Shown one piece after another: positions 8,149 through 15,088 of a DNA stretch of 64,000 nucleotides; the stretch's first letter is position 1, and each line of letters opens with the position of its first letter. The stretch lies in NCBI RefSeq assembly GCF_036271055.1, contig NZ_DATBBJ010000101.1, forward strand, positions 1 through 64,000, written 5' to 3'. The DNA comes from Scandinavium sp036271055 (GTDB lineage Bacteria; Pseudomonadota; Gammaproteobacteria; Enterobacterales; Enterobacteriaceae). The notes below the pieces were generated by a model, which was given only the letters and a program-made list of their open reading frames with translations, ran no database searches and had not been told where the DNA came from. Position numbers and translations under genes: made by a program.

Positions 8149-9699
8149 TTAGGATTTCGCCTTCGGCATCTGGGAAACCAGTGACAGGTTGACGTCCATG
8201 CCTTCTACCTGGAAGTGCGGTACGGCGTACAGTTTCACACGGAAGAAGCCCGGGTTATCTTCGATGTCTTCCACAGTCACTTTCGCATCGCGCAGCGGGT
8301 GAGAACCCTGCAATTCGTCGCCCGGATCGGTCATTTCGGTGACCAGACCACGTACCCAAGTGTTGAGTTCCAATTCCAGCAGGCGGCGGTCTTTGGTAGT
8401 ACCGATGTTTTCACGCTGAATCAGCTTCAGGTAGTGGGCGATACGTGACAGCAGGAAGATGTACGGCAGGCGGGCATTGATACGGCTGTTGGCCGTTGCA
8501 TCTGCGGTGTCATACAGGGCAGGTTTTTGGGTAGAGTTGGCAGAGAAGAAGCAGGAGTAATCGCGGTTTTTGTAGTACGACAGCGGGATGAAGCCGAGGT
8601 TGGCGAATTCAAACTCGCGCGTTTCCGGGATCATCACCTCGCTCGGGATTTTCACCTGGTTGCCGGTGCCGAGGTCATACAGATGGATTGGCAGGTCTTT
8701 CACTGCACCACCGGCCTGCGGGCCACGGATCTGTACACACCAGCCGTTATTGATAAAGCTTTTCACCATATTGGCGGCGAAAGAGAAAGAGGCATTGGTC
8801 CACAGGTATTTGTCGTGATCCGGGCCTTTCACTTCTTCAACATAGTTAAAGCTGCGTACTGGCACAGTATCCGGACCGTATGGCAGACGACCCAGAACAC
8901 GCGGCATCACCAGTCCGATATAACGACTGTCATCGGTATCGCGGAAGGATTTCCATTTGATGTACTCAGCGCGGTCAAAGTAGTTGCCGATATCTTTAAT
9001 TGCTGCCACTTCTTCCATGTTGTCTTTCAGGAAGAATTTTGGACCTGCCGAACCGATGAATGGCATGTGAGCGGCGGCAGAAACTTTAGAGATATTACGC
9101 ATCAGCGCAACGTCTTGTGCAGACGCATCGAACTCATAAGCGGAGATGACTGCAGCAATGGGCTCGCCGCCTGGGGTGTCGTATTCGGCAATGTAAGTCT
9201 GGCAATACAATCCACTCTGGATAATTTCCGGGGAATCTTCAAAATCCTGACGCAGTTCATCTTTCGACAGGTCCAGCAGTTCCAGTTTTACGCTCTGACG
9301 GAAATCGGTTTTATCGACCAGCGATTTCAGACCACGCCAGACACCTTCAATGCGCTGGAACTCGTCGTGGTGCATTACTTCGTCTAGCTGGCGGCTGATA
9401 GCGTGATCCAATTCGGCGATTTGCTGGTCAAGGATCGTCTTGTCGAGTTTATCGACTTTCTGACCGGATTTTTGCAGACACTGCATAAAGACTTTAACGG
9501 CCGCAGTGACACGTGCATCAGCAGATGCTTCAGCCATCACAGTGTTATCTTCGTAGCCGTCAAGATCACTAATAGCAGAGACGGGCTTCAGATTGATTTT
9601 TTCAAAAAGTGATGCGTAAACACCATCGGCTGGCAGTGTTTTTTCAAGCGTAGCGCCGCCCGACTGAGCCTGAGATTCGTTATTAACTGACATAAGCAT
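8149..9699 (-). CDS. tssC: T6SS sheath large subunit TssC (VipB)
   Basis: 516-residue large sheath protein that co-assembles with TssB into the contractile sheath around Hcp. Family-typical segments include VYASLFEKINLKPVS near the N-terminus, EFQRIEGVWRGLKSLV, HMPFIGSAGPKFF, MPRVLGRLPYGPDT and the C-terminal VEDIEDNPGFFRVKLYAVPH. Two in-frame ATGs compete: 9699 (MLMSV) and 9693 (MSVNN). The GGAAAA upstream is a little close for the first and a little far for the second, so the start is uncertain by two codons. It lies 35 bases after tssB. Confidence 0.96.
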   Translation of the reverse strand: MLMSVNNESQAQSGGATLEKTLPADGVYASLFEKINLKPVSAISDLDGYEDNTVMAEASADARVTAAVKVFMQCLQKSGQKVDKLDKTILDQQIAELDHAISRQLDEVMHHDEFQRIEGVWRGLKSLVDKTDFRQSVKLELLDLSKDELRQDFEDSPEIIQSGLYCQTYIAEYDTPGGEPIAAVISAYEFDASAQDVALMRNISKVSAAAHMPFIGSAGPKFFLKDNMEEVAAIKDIGNYFDRAEYIKWKSFRDTDDSRYIGLVMPRVLGRLPYGPDTVPVRSFNYVEEVKGPDHDKYLWTNASFSFAANMVKSFINNGWCVQIRGPQAGGAVKDLPIHLYDLGTGNQVKIPSEVMIPETREFEFANLGFIPLSYYKNRDYSCFFSANSTQKPALYDTADATANSRINARLPYIFLLSRIAHYLKLIQRENIGTTKDRRLLELELNTWVRGLVTEMTDPGDELQGSHPLRDAKVTVEDIEDNPGFFRVKLYAVPHFQVEGMDVNLSLVSQMPKAKS

Positions 9700-9734
9700 G
9701 TTTTCCGATATTATTCCGTTAATGTTTCCAGTAA

Positions 9735-10232
9735 TTACTTTTGGGACGGGGCAAGTGCATTCAGTTCGTTGCGCAGCTCATCACTTAACGCGGGGTCTTT
9801 CAGGATGGTTTCCAGTTCTTTCCTGAAAGTAACATTATCAAGAAGATTGGATTTTAAATCGCGGAGTAAATTACGCATCGACAGCATCGCTTTGAGCTGA
9901 GGAATTTGGCGAGCAATCTGTTCTGGCTCAAAGTCTTTCATGTCACTGAAGACCAGTTTCACGTTTTCTTCGGAACCATCATCCGCCAGGGTGTTTTTTA
10001 CGGTGAGATTAACTTCGGGATTGATATCAGCAAGAACGCTATTAAAATTGTTCTTGTTAACGTTAATTTTCTCCCGCTCAGAGAGCGTGCCTTCAGACTT
10101 ACCATTACTGAAGTCACCGACGGTCAGTAGCTTTAACGGCAGCTCCACTTTCTTCTGTGCGCCACCGGTGTGCAAGTCTAATTTTATATTAACGCGTGCT
10201 TTAGGAATTTCCGCCTGAAATGAATCAGCCAT
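9735..10232 (-). CDS. tssB: T6SS sheath small subunit TssB (VipA)
   Basis: 165-residue small sheath subunit. It opens MADSFQAEIPKARVNIKLDL, with the conserved VELPLKLLTVGDF and the C-terminal helix region containing IPQLKAMLSMRNLLRDLKSN used for pairing with TssC. An AGGAGA ribosome site lies 9 bases before the ATG. It is the first gene of the minus-strand T6SS block in this window, so the operon promoter should lie in the AT-rich region upstream. Confidence 0.96.
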   Translation of the reverse strand: MADSFQAEIPKARVNIKLDLHTGGAQKKVELPLKLLTVGDFSNGKSEGTLSEREKINVNKNNFNSVLADINPEVNLTVKNTLADDGSEENVKLVFSDMKDFEPEQIARQIPQLKAMLSMRNLLRDLKSNLLDNVTFRKELETILKDPALSDELRNELNALAPSQK

Positions 10233-10638
10233 GATATATATATCTCCTGTATGTATTAAGCCCTTTAATAGCCAGGGTAGTCGTATAGAAAAAAGGGGAT
10301 TTTCCTTTTTAGCAGCATTGTAATTAAAGGTAAAGCAGACAAAGCGGAATTTCTATAGTTAAGCAATGCTTAAATATAATTCCATTCACTTAACATCCTT
10401 GCCATATCAGCCTGTGCGAGGAAGAGCAGCATAAAATCAAAAAATATTGATATCTATTATCGGACTTTTCACGCATCTCATGATTTGGTCGCAACAGGTA
10501 TTCTATCGTCATACAAATAATCCTATATACGATACTGAATTCAGTTATTCCGAATGAATGAATCAGAAACGTTAAAGGAACATTTACCGAAGACCACAGT
10601 CCGATAGCTGTCATGAGATTTCAGGAAGGGTCATAACA
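10233..10638 (-). promoter_or_regulatory. AT-rich control region upstream of the T6SS operon
   Basis: About 400 bases with no convincing gene lie between tssB and the broken SANT-repeat gene. The region is markedly AT-rich compared with the coding DNA around it, as is common at H-NS-silenced promoters. It contains the perfect palindrome TTAAGCA-A-TGCTTAA at 10359-10373, and on the minus strand a TATATT-like -10 candidate just upstream of that palindrome. I could not place a -35 with confidence. Short open frames here lack ribosome sites and known motifs. Confidence 0.5.
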
Positions 10639-11346
10639 ATGGATAAAGCACATAAGAGATTTTTTTCGACGCACTCCTCTCCTGAGCGATATTGCGTTGA
10701 GCAATAATAGCCCTCCCCGTAACCATCGAGACCGCTGGACAGTCCAGGAACTGAGTTATCTGGAGAGGCACTATGGGAAAGAAAAAACCGCAAGATAGCT
10801 GAAACGCTGGGGCGTTCTATCGTTTCTGTCAGATTAGCGGCCAGGGAACTCGGTTGCCGTAAATTGAAAGTGATGTTGCCCTGGAATGAGGTAGAAATTG
10901 CTATTTTACGCACACACTATGCTGGAGACGCTGGCATTCATCGAGTCTGCCAACTTTTACCCGGACGCAGTCCTAAATCCATTCAGGCTCATGCCAGAAA
11001 ATTAGGGATCACAAGTGGTCGTTATAAATCGCGTCAATGGAGTGAAGAAGAGCTCTCTGTGCTTCGTCAGTTTTATCCAGCATTAGGCACCCAGGTAGTA
11101 AAAAAATTGCCTAAGAGAAAAAAAGAAGCCATAAAGATAATGGCTAATGCCCTGGATATCCGTTACCAGGGAGGAAAAGAACACGGTGCTCATCAACGCA
11201 TCTGGACAGAGGCAGAGTGGCAAACGCTCAGAGATAACAATCATCTGACCCCATTGCAATTACTGCATTATTTTCCCGGCAGAACGCGAATCTCCATTGC
11301 AAAAGCGAAACAAAGACTCAAAAAAGGGTCGCGTAATCCTGGTTAA
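10639..11346 (+). pseudogene. Myb/SANT-like four-repeat DNA-binding protein, frame broken twice
   Basis: A good start (ATG 10639 with AGGAAGGG about 8 bases upstream) opens MDKAHKRFF and stops at TAA 10705. From the T7 run at 10660-10666 the next frame continues with RDRWTVQELSYLERHYGKEK, then hits TAG at 10796, just after the A6 run at 10782-10787. Returning to the first frame there gives RKIAETLGRSIVSVRLAAREL and joins the open frame to 11346. Removing one T and adding one base near A6 gives a 235-residue protein with four copies of a W-x-x-x-E-L/x-L-x-x-x-Y ... G-R-S-x-x-S-I/V helix-turn-helix unit. Either a decayed gene, a sequencing error at homopolymers, or (less likely) recoding. Function unknown. 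Confidence 0.75.
10864..11346 (+). CDS. C-terminal three-repeat part of the SANT-like protein (same locus as the pseudogene)
   Basis: This 160-codon open frame starts at a TTG, with GTG 10870 and ATG 10873 as alternatives; none has a convincing ribosome site, which fits it being the 3' part of a longer broken gene. It holds three tandem units, about 40-45 residues each, starting at PWNEVEIAILRTHY, QWSEEELSVLRQFY and IWTEAEWQTLRDN. Each ends in a basic recognition-helix-like stretch such as GRSPKSIQAHARKLG. The pattern suggests a DNA-binding protein. Its place beside the T6SS promoter makes a regulatory link possible but unproven. Confidence 0.6.
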   Translation: MKVMLPWNEVEIAILRTHYAGDAGIHRVCQLLPGRSPKSIQAHARKLGITSGRYKSRQWSEEELSVLRQFYPALGTQVVKKLPKRKKEAIKIMANALDIRYQGGKEHGAHQRIWTEAEWQTLRDNNHLTPLQLLHYFPGRTRISIAKAKQRLKKGSRNPG

Positions 11347-11366
11347 GTGCATCCTCTGTTGTTTCC

Positions 11367-11390
11367 CTTCACTCAAGCAGAAGAGTGAAG
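11367..11390 (+). other. Hairpin downstream of the SANT-repeat gene
   Basis: Perfect 8-bp inverted repeat CTTCACTC/GAGTGAAG with an 8-base loop, 20 bases after the stop codon. No U-rich tract follows, so it is at best a weak terminator. CCTTCACTC is repeated directly at 11401-11409. Confidence 0.45.
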
Positions 11391-11433
11391 TAAAGTTAGC
11401 CCTTCACTCTACATCCTGTCTCCATGAGGTTTT

Positions 11434-11532
11434 ATGCGCATTGGTATCGCCTTTCCCATCTTAGTCTTTATTGTTGCAGTGGCATTCTTAGCCTGGTTTG
11501 TGCTTGGCGGTTATGCCACGCCTGGCTCTTAA
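11434..11532 (+). CDS. yoaK: Small membrane protein YoaK
   Basis: 32-residue protein MRIGIAFPILVFIVAVAFLA followed by WFVLGGYATPGS. A single hydrophobic helix (about 5-25) fills most of the chain. GAGG lies 4 bases before the ATG. It matches, from memory, the 32-residue E. coli small membrane protein YoaK almost position by position, including the GGYA-x-PG end. In E. coli yoaK is not at this locus. The yoaJ partner found beside it there was not seen. Function is unknown. It ends 8 bases before the stop of the convergent regulator gene. Confidence 0.75.
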   Translation: MRIGIAFPILVFIVAVAFLAWFVLGGYATPGS

Positions 11533-11540
11533 GAAAAACC

Positions 11541-12176
11541 TTAATATTCTTCAGGAAGCGTCTTATTAATGGAAACCAACCTGCCTTTTTCGACAGTGAT
11601 ATAGCCGCCCTCTTTCAGGTCGGCCAACACCCGAAAAACATGAGTACGGGAAAGGTTGGTTCTGCGCATGATAAATGCAGCCAGCCCCTCGCGTTCATTC
11701 TTATGCGTCTGGCTGCGGTAGAGATAGCGAAACAACATCGGTTTGATCGTTTGATAGCTCGTCAGTTGTTTTCTTTCGAAATGCAGATCGAGACTGAAGA
11801 TAGTCATATAGATAACAATTGTGACTAACTCAGTGATCCTTTCTGGGGAGGCATGAATAAATATAGCGTCAAACTCTTCATACGAGACTTTCATCACCGT
11901 GATCGGGGTCATACTGGTATATTCGAAATTCACTAACGGGCAATACCTTTCCATCAATCCAATCGGCATATATTCAATCGCATTGCCAATGATTAAATCA
12001 TTCCCTTTGACAGAAATGGATAATGACCCTTCAGTAATAAAATAAATGCATCCTGGATCCAGAGCCAACGTATGATTCTGAGGGTGCTGAGACTGACAGC
12101 CCTTCGCGTGCAACTCGGTGAGATGGCTACCAATATTGAGCGATTTATAGTAACTGTGCAGCTCTGCAAAATTCAT
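11541..12176 (-). CDS. IprA/YaiV-like winged-helix transcriptional regulator
   Basis: 211 residues with a cyclic-nucleotide-binding-like beta-roll N-terminal half (DPGCIYFITEGSLSISVKGN, then IEYMPIGLME) and a C-terminal winged helix (RRTNLSRTHVFRVLADLKEGG, then YITVEKGRLVSINKTLPEEY). The C-terminus closely resembles E. coli YaiV, called IprA in Salmonella, where it affects peroxide resistance. The beta-roll lacks an obvious cAMP-binding signature, so the ligand is unknown. AGAGG precedes the ATG. It is divergent from the alkylsulfatase gene across 199 bases, which suggests, but does not prove, that it controls that gene. Confidence 0.8.
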   Translation of the reverse strand: MNFAELHSYYKSLNIGSHLTELHAKGCQSQHPQNHTLALDPGCIYFITEGSLSISVKGNDLIIGNAIEYMPIGLMERYCPLVNFEYTSMTPITVMKVSYEEFDAIFIHASPERITELVTIVIYMTIFSLDLHFERKQLTSYQTIKPMLFRYLYRSQTHKNEREGLAAFIMRRTNLSRTHVFRVLADLKEGGYITVEKGRLVSINKTLPEEY

Positions 12177-12263
12177 GTTTCGCCTCTTATCTTTCTAATA
12201 TTCACTGCATGATTATAGCATTTTTGCTTCACAAAAGATCATGGCGTATTTCTGTACCAACGC

Positions 12264-12275
12264 TCCCATATGGGA
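12264..12275. promoter_or_regulatory. Perfect palindrome in the regulator/alkylsulfatase intergenic region
   Basis: TCCCATATGGGA is a perfect 12-bp palindrome near the middle of the 199-bp divergent promoter region. It is a candidate operator for the adjacent winged-helix regulator. The assignment is inference from position and symmetry only. Confidence 0.4.
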
Positions 12276-12375
12276 CTGGCCTCAAAATACTAAGGCAATA
12301 CAATATCGAATATCTTTTCAGCACACCTGATTTAGAAAATAACCATCCTGGCACTAAAAACGAAGAGGCCATTTA

Positions 12376-14349
12376 ATGAAGCTTAACCAAATAGCCATAA
12401 ACCTGGCAGTCGCCGGGTTGCTGACATCTGTGTCAGTAACCGCGCTGGCCGAGGTCATGCCGAAAGAGGCCACCGAGGCCACGATTAAGGCAAATGACGC
12501 GCTCCTGAATAAACTCCCGTTCGCTGACCGCACTGATTTTGATAACGCGCACAAAGGCTTTATTGCTGCCCTGCCACAAGATGTTATCAAAGGCGAGAAA
12601 GGCAATGTCATCTGGGATCCGGCAAAATACGCATTCATTAAAGAAGGCGAGAAAGCCCCGGCAACCGTCAACCCAAGTCTGTGGCGTCAGTCACAGCTGA
12701 TCAACATCAGCGGTTTGTATCAAGTGACCGATGGGGTCTATCAGGTCCGTAACTTCGATTTGTCGAACATGACGATCATTGAAGGTAAAGAGGGCATTAC
12801 CATTGTCGATCCACTGCTGACCGCCGAACCGGCAAAAGCAGCGCTGGAACTGTACTACAAGAACCGTGGCAAAAAGCCGGTTGTGGCCGTTATCTTCACC
12901 CACAGCCACGTTGACCACTACGGTGGTGTACGCGGTGTGGTTGACGAAGCCGACGTGAAATCTGGCAAAGTTAAAATCTACGCCCCTGCCGTCTTTATGG
13001 AAGCGGCCGTTGACGAAAATATCATGGCCGGTAACGCCATGAGCCGTCGCGCCAGCTATATGTATGGCAACCTGCTGAAAGCTGACCCTAAAGGCCAGGT
13101 CGGCGCAGGTCTGGGAACGACGACTTCTGCTGGTACTGTGACGTTATTGGCACCGACCAACTACATCACCCATACCGGTCAGGAAGAAGTGATCGATGGT
13201 CTGACCTACGACTTTATGATGGCCCCAGGTTCTGAAGCACCTTCAGAAATGCTGTGGTACGTCAAAGAGAAGAAGATGATCGAAGCCGCGGAAGATGTGA
13301 CGCACACGCTGCACAACACCTATTCTCTGCGTGGCGCGAAAATCCGCGATCCACTGGCATGGTCTAAATATATCAATGCTGCGATTGAGCGCTGGGGCAA
13401 CGATGCTCAGGTGATCATCGCTCAGCACCACTGGCCGACCTGGGGTAACGAAAACATTATCAAACTGATGAAAGGTCAGCGTGATATGTACCGTTACATC
13501 AATGACCAGACGTTGCGTATGGCGAATGAAGGTTTGACCCGCGATGAAATCGCTGCCAACTTCAAGCTGCCAGAAGAACTGGAAAAAACCTGGGCTAGCC
13601 GTGGTTACTACGGTTCCGTCAGCCACGATGTAAAAGCCACTTACGTGTTTTATCTCGGCTGGTTCGATGGCAACCCGGCAACCCTCGACGAACTGCCGCC
13701 AGAAGAAGCGGCGAAGAAATTCGTCGATTACATGGGCGGTGCGGATAACATCCTGAAGAAAGCGAAGGATGACTACGCACAGGGCAACTACCGTTGGGTT
13801 GCGCAAGTGGTCAGCAAAGTCGTCTTCGCCGATCCGAACAACGAAGCGGCACGTAATCTGGAAGCTGATGCACTTGAGCAGATGGGTTATCAGGCTGAAG
13901 CAGGCACCTGGCGCAACTTCTACCTCACTGGCGCGCAAGAACTGCGTAATGGCGTGGTAAAAGGTCCAACGCCAAACACTGCGAGCCCGGATACCGTTCG
14001 TGCAATGACGCCAGAAATGTTCTTCGACTACATGGCTGTTCACGTGAACGGTATGAAGGCGGCGAACGCAAAAGCGCTGCTGAACTTTGATTTTGGTGAG
14101 CAGGGCAAATATAAGCTTGAGCTGGAAAACGGTGTGCTTAACCACACAGTGAATGCTCAGGCGAAAGATGCCGATGCCACAATCACCCTGTCTCGCGATA
14201 CGCTGAACCGCATTATCCTCAAAGAGGAAACCGTACAGCAGGCGAAAGACAACGGCGATATGAAAATCAGCGGCAACGCTGCCAAACTGGACGAACTGAT
14301 GAGTTACATGGACAAGTTCGACTTCTGGTTTAACATCGTTTCACCGTAA
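12376..14349 (+). CDS. yjcS: Secreted linear alkylsulfatase (SdsA1/YjcS family, metallo-beta-lactamase fold)
   Basis: Hydrolyses primary alkyl sulfates such as dodecyl sulfate to alcohol and sulfate. 657 residues: a Sec signal peptide with cleavage likely after ALA (about residue 25); a metallo-beta-lactamase domain with the zinc motif FTHSHVDHYGG (H176, H178, D180, H181) and later MAPGSEAPSEMLWYV; an alkylsulfatase dimerisation domain; and a C-terminal SCP2-like lipid-binding domain (about 530-657). Length matches E. coli YjcS and Pseudomonas SdsA1. GAGG lies 8 bases before the ATG. It is divergent from the IprA-like regulator and ends in its own terminator. Gene symbol is by family; the K-12 gene sits elsewhere. 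Confidence 0.9.
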   Translation: MKLNQIAINLAVAGLLTSVSVTALAEVMPKEATEATIKANDALLNKLPFADRTDFDNAHKGFIAALPQDVIKGEKGNVIWDPAKYAFIKEGEKAPATVNPSLWRQSQLINISGLYQVTDGVYQVRNFDLSNMTIIEGKEGITIVDPLLTAEPAKAALELYYKNRGKKPVVAVIFTHSHVDHYGGVRGVVDEADVKSGKVKIYAPAVFMEAAVDENIMAGNAMSRRASYMYGNLLKADPKGQVGAGLGTTTSAGTVTLLAPTNYITHTGQEEVIDGLTYDFMMAPGSEAPSEMLWYVKEKKMIEAAEDVTHTLHNTYSLRGAKIRDPLAWSKYINAAIERWGNDAQVIIAQHHWPTWGNENIIKLMKGQRDMYRYINDQTLRMANEGLTRDEIAANFKLPEELEKTWASRGYYGSVSHDVKATYVFYLGWFDGNPATLDELPPEEAAKKFVDYMGGADNILKKAKDDYAQGNYRWVAQVVSKVVFADPNNEAARNLEADALEQMGYQAEAGTWRNFYLTGAQELRNGVVKGPTPNTASPDTVRAMTPEMFFDYMAVHVNGMKAANAKALLNFDFGEQGKYKLELENGVLNHTVNAQAKDADATITLSRDTLNRIILKEETVQQAKDNGDMKISGNAAKLDELMSYMDKFDFWFNIVSP

Positions 14350-14355
14350 TATCCC

Positions 14356-14388
14356 TTCCCTGCGGCGGCCCCCCGTCGCAGGGAATTT
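14356..14388 (+). terminator. Terminator after the alkylsulfatase gene
   Basis: Perfect 9-bp stem TTCCCTGCG/CGCAGGGAA with a 12-base C-rich loop, starting 7 bases after the stop codon and followed by a short T-rich stretch (TTTAATTT). Confidence 0.7.
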
Positions 14389-14516
14389 AATTTCCCGCCA
14401 AACTCTCCTCACAGAACATATCACCGTCATTTATTAAAATATAAGTAAATCCAACTTATCATTCACCAAAGGAATGGTACGATCAGGGCGTTGCTAACTG
14501 ATCGAAAGGATTAACA

Positions 14517-15008
14517 GTGAAAAACGCATCCAAATTTGCAGTGGCCTTACTTTCTCTGGCCTGTGTTTCCACCAGCGCATTCGCGGCCAATACCCCACTG
14601 GAAAAAATCGCCCCTTATCCGCAGGCAGAAAAAGGGATGACACGTCAGGTCATCACCTTGCCGGAAAAGAAAAACGAATCGGACTACAAAGTGGAACTGA
14701 TGATAGGGCAAACGCTGGAAGTCGACTGCAACCAGCATCGCCTTGGCGGCAAGCTTGAGAGCAAAACGCTGGAAGGTTGGGGATACAACTATTATGTGTT
14801 CGACAAAGTGACTTCGCCTGTGTCGACGATGATGGCCTGTCCGGACGGCAAGAAAACGCAGAAATTCGTGACCGCGTACCAGGGCGATGATGCCATGGTG
14901 CGCTACAACAGCAAATTGCCGATCGTGGTTTATGCCCCGGAAAATATTGATGTGAAATATCGTATCTGGAAAGCGGAAGAGAGCGTACAGAACGCCGAGA
15001 AACGATAA
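14517..15008 (+). CDS. eco: Ecotin, periplasmic serine protease inhibitor
   Basis: Dimeric inhibitor of trypsin-fold proteases, protecting the periplasm. 163 residues with a signal peptide (MKNASKFAVALLSLACVSTS, then AFA-A). The mature start NTPLEKIAPYPQAEKGM, LEVDCNQHRLGGKLE, the reactive-site segment VSTMMACPDGKK (P1 Met and disulfide Cys kept) and the end VKYRIWKAEE all match ecotin. The start is GTG, with AAAGGA 8 bases upstream. It is next to mqo, convergent, as in E. coli. Confidence 0.97.
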   Translation: MKNASKFAVALLSLACVSTSAFAANTPLEKIAPYPQAEKGMTRQVITLPEKKNESDYKVELMIGQTLEVDCNQHRLGGKLESKTLEGWGYNYYVFDKVTSPVSTMMACPDGKKTQKFVTAYQGDDAMVRYNSKLPIVVYAPENIDVKYRIWKAEESVQNAEKR

Positions 15009-15046
15009 ACCGATGTTATTTTGACCGGTTGCCCGGCCATGAATGA

Positions 15047-15081
15047 AAGCCCGATAAGCGCCTGTGCTATCGGGCTTTTTT
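15047..15081 (+). terminator. Terminator between eco and mqo
   Basis: Perfect 10-bp stem AAGCCCGATA/TATCGGGCTT with an 11-base loop and a T-run on the plus strand. It ends eco and lies 8 bases past the convergent mqo stop. Confidence 0.9.
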
Positions 15082-15088
15082 ACAACGT

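Noticed and set aside
10395..10425. Possible sigma-54 promoter (TGGCAAG-N4-TTAAG, minus strand) before tssB
   Set aside because: The -24 half fits but the -12 lacks the required GC, so it is not a credible sigma-54 site.
10390..10614. Minus-strand open frame of 74 codons upstream of tssB
   Set aside because: No ribosome site, no recognisable motif, and it lies in the AT-rich promoter region; most likely chance.
10782..10788. AAAAAAC as a programmed -1 frameshift site
   Set aside because: The heptamer is out of phase with the X-XXY-YYZ rule for the incoming frame, no stimulatory structure was seen, and a second, opposite shift would also be needed. Kept only as a minor alternative.
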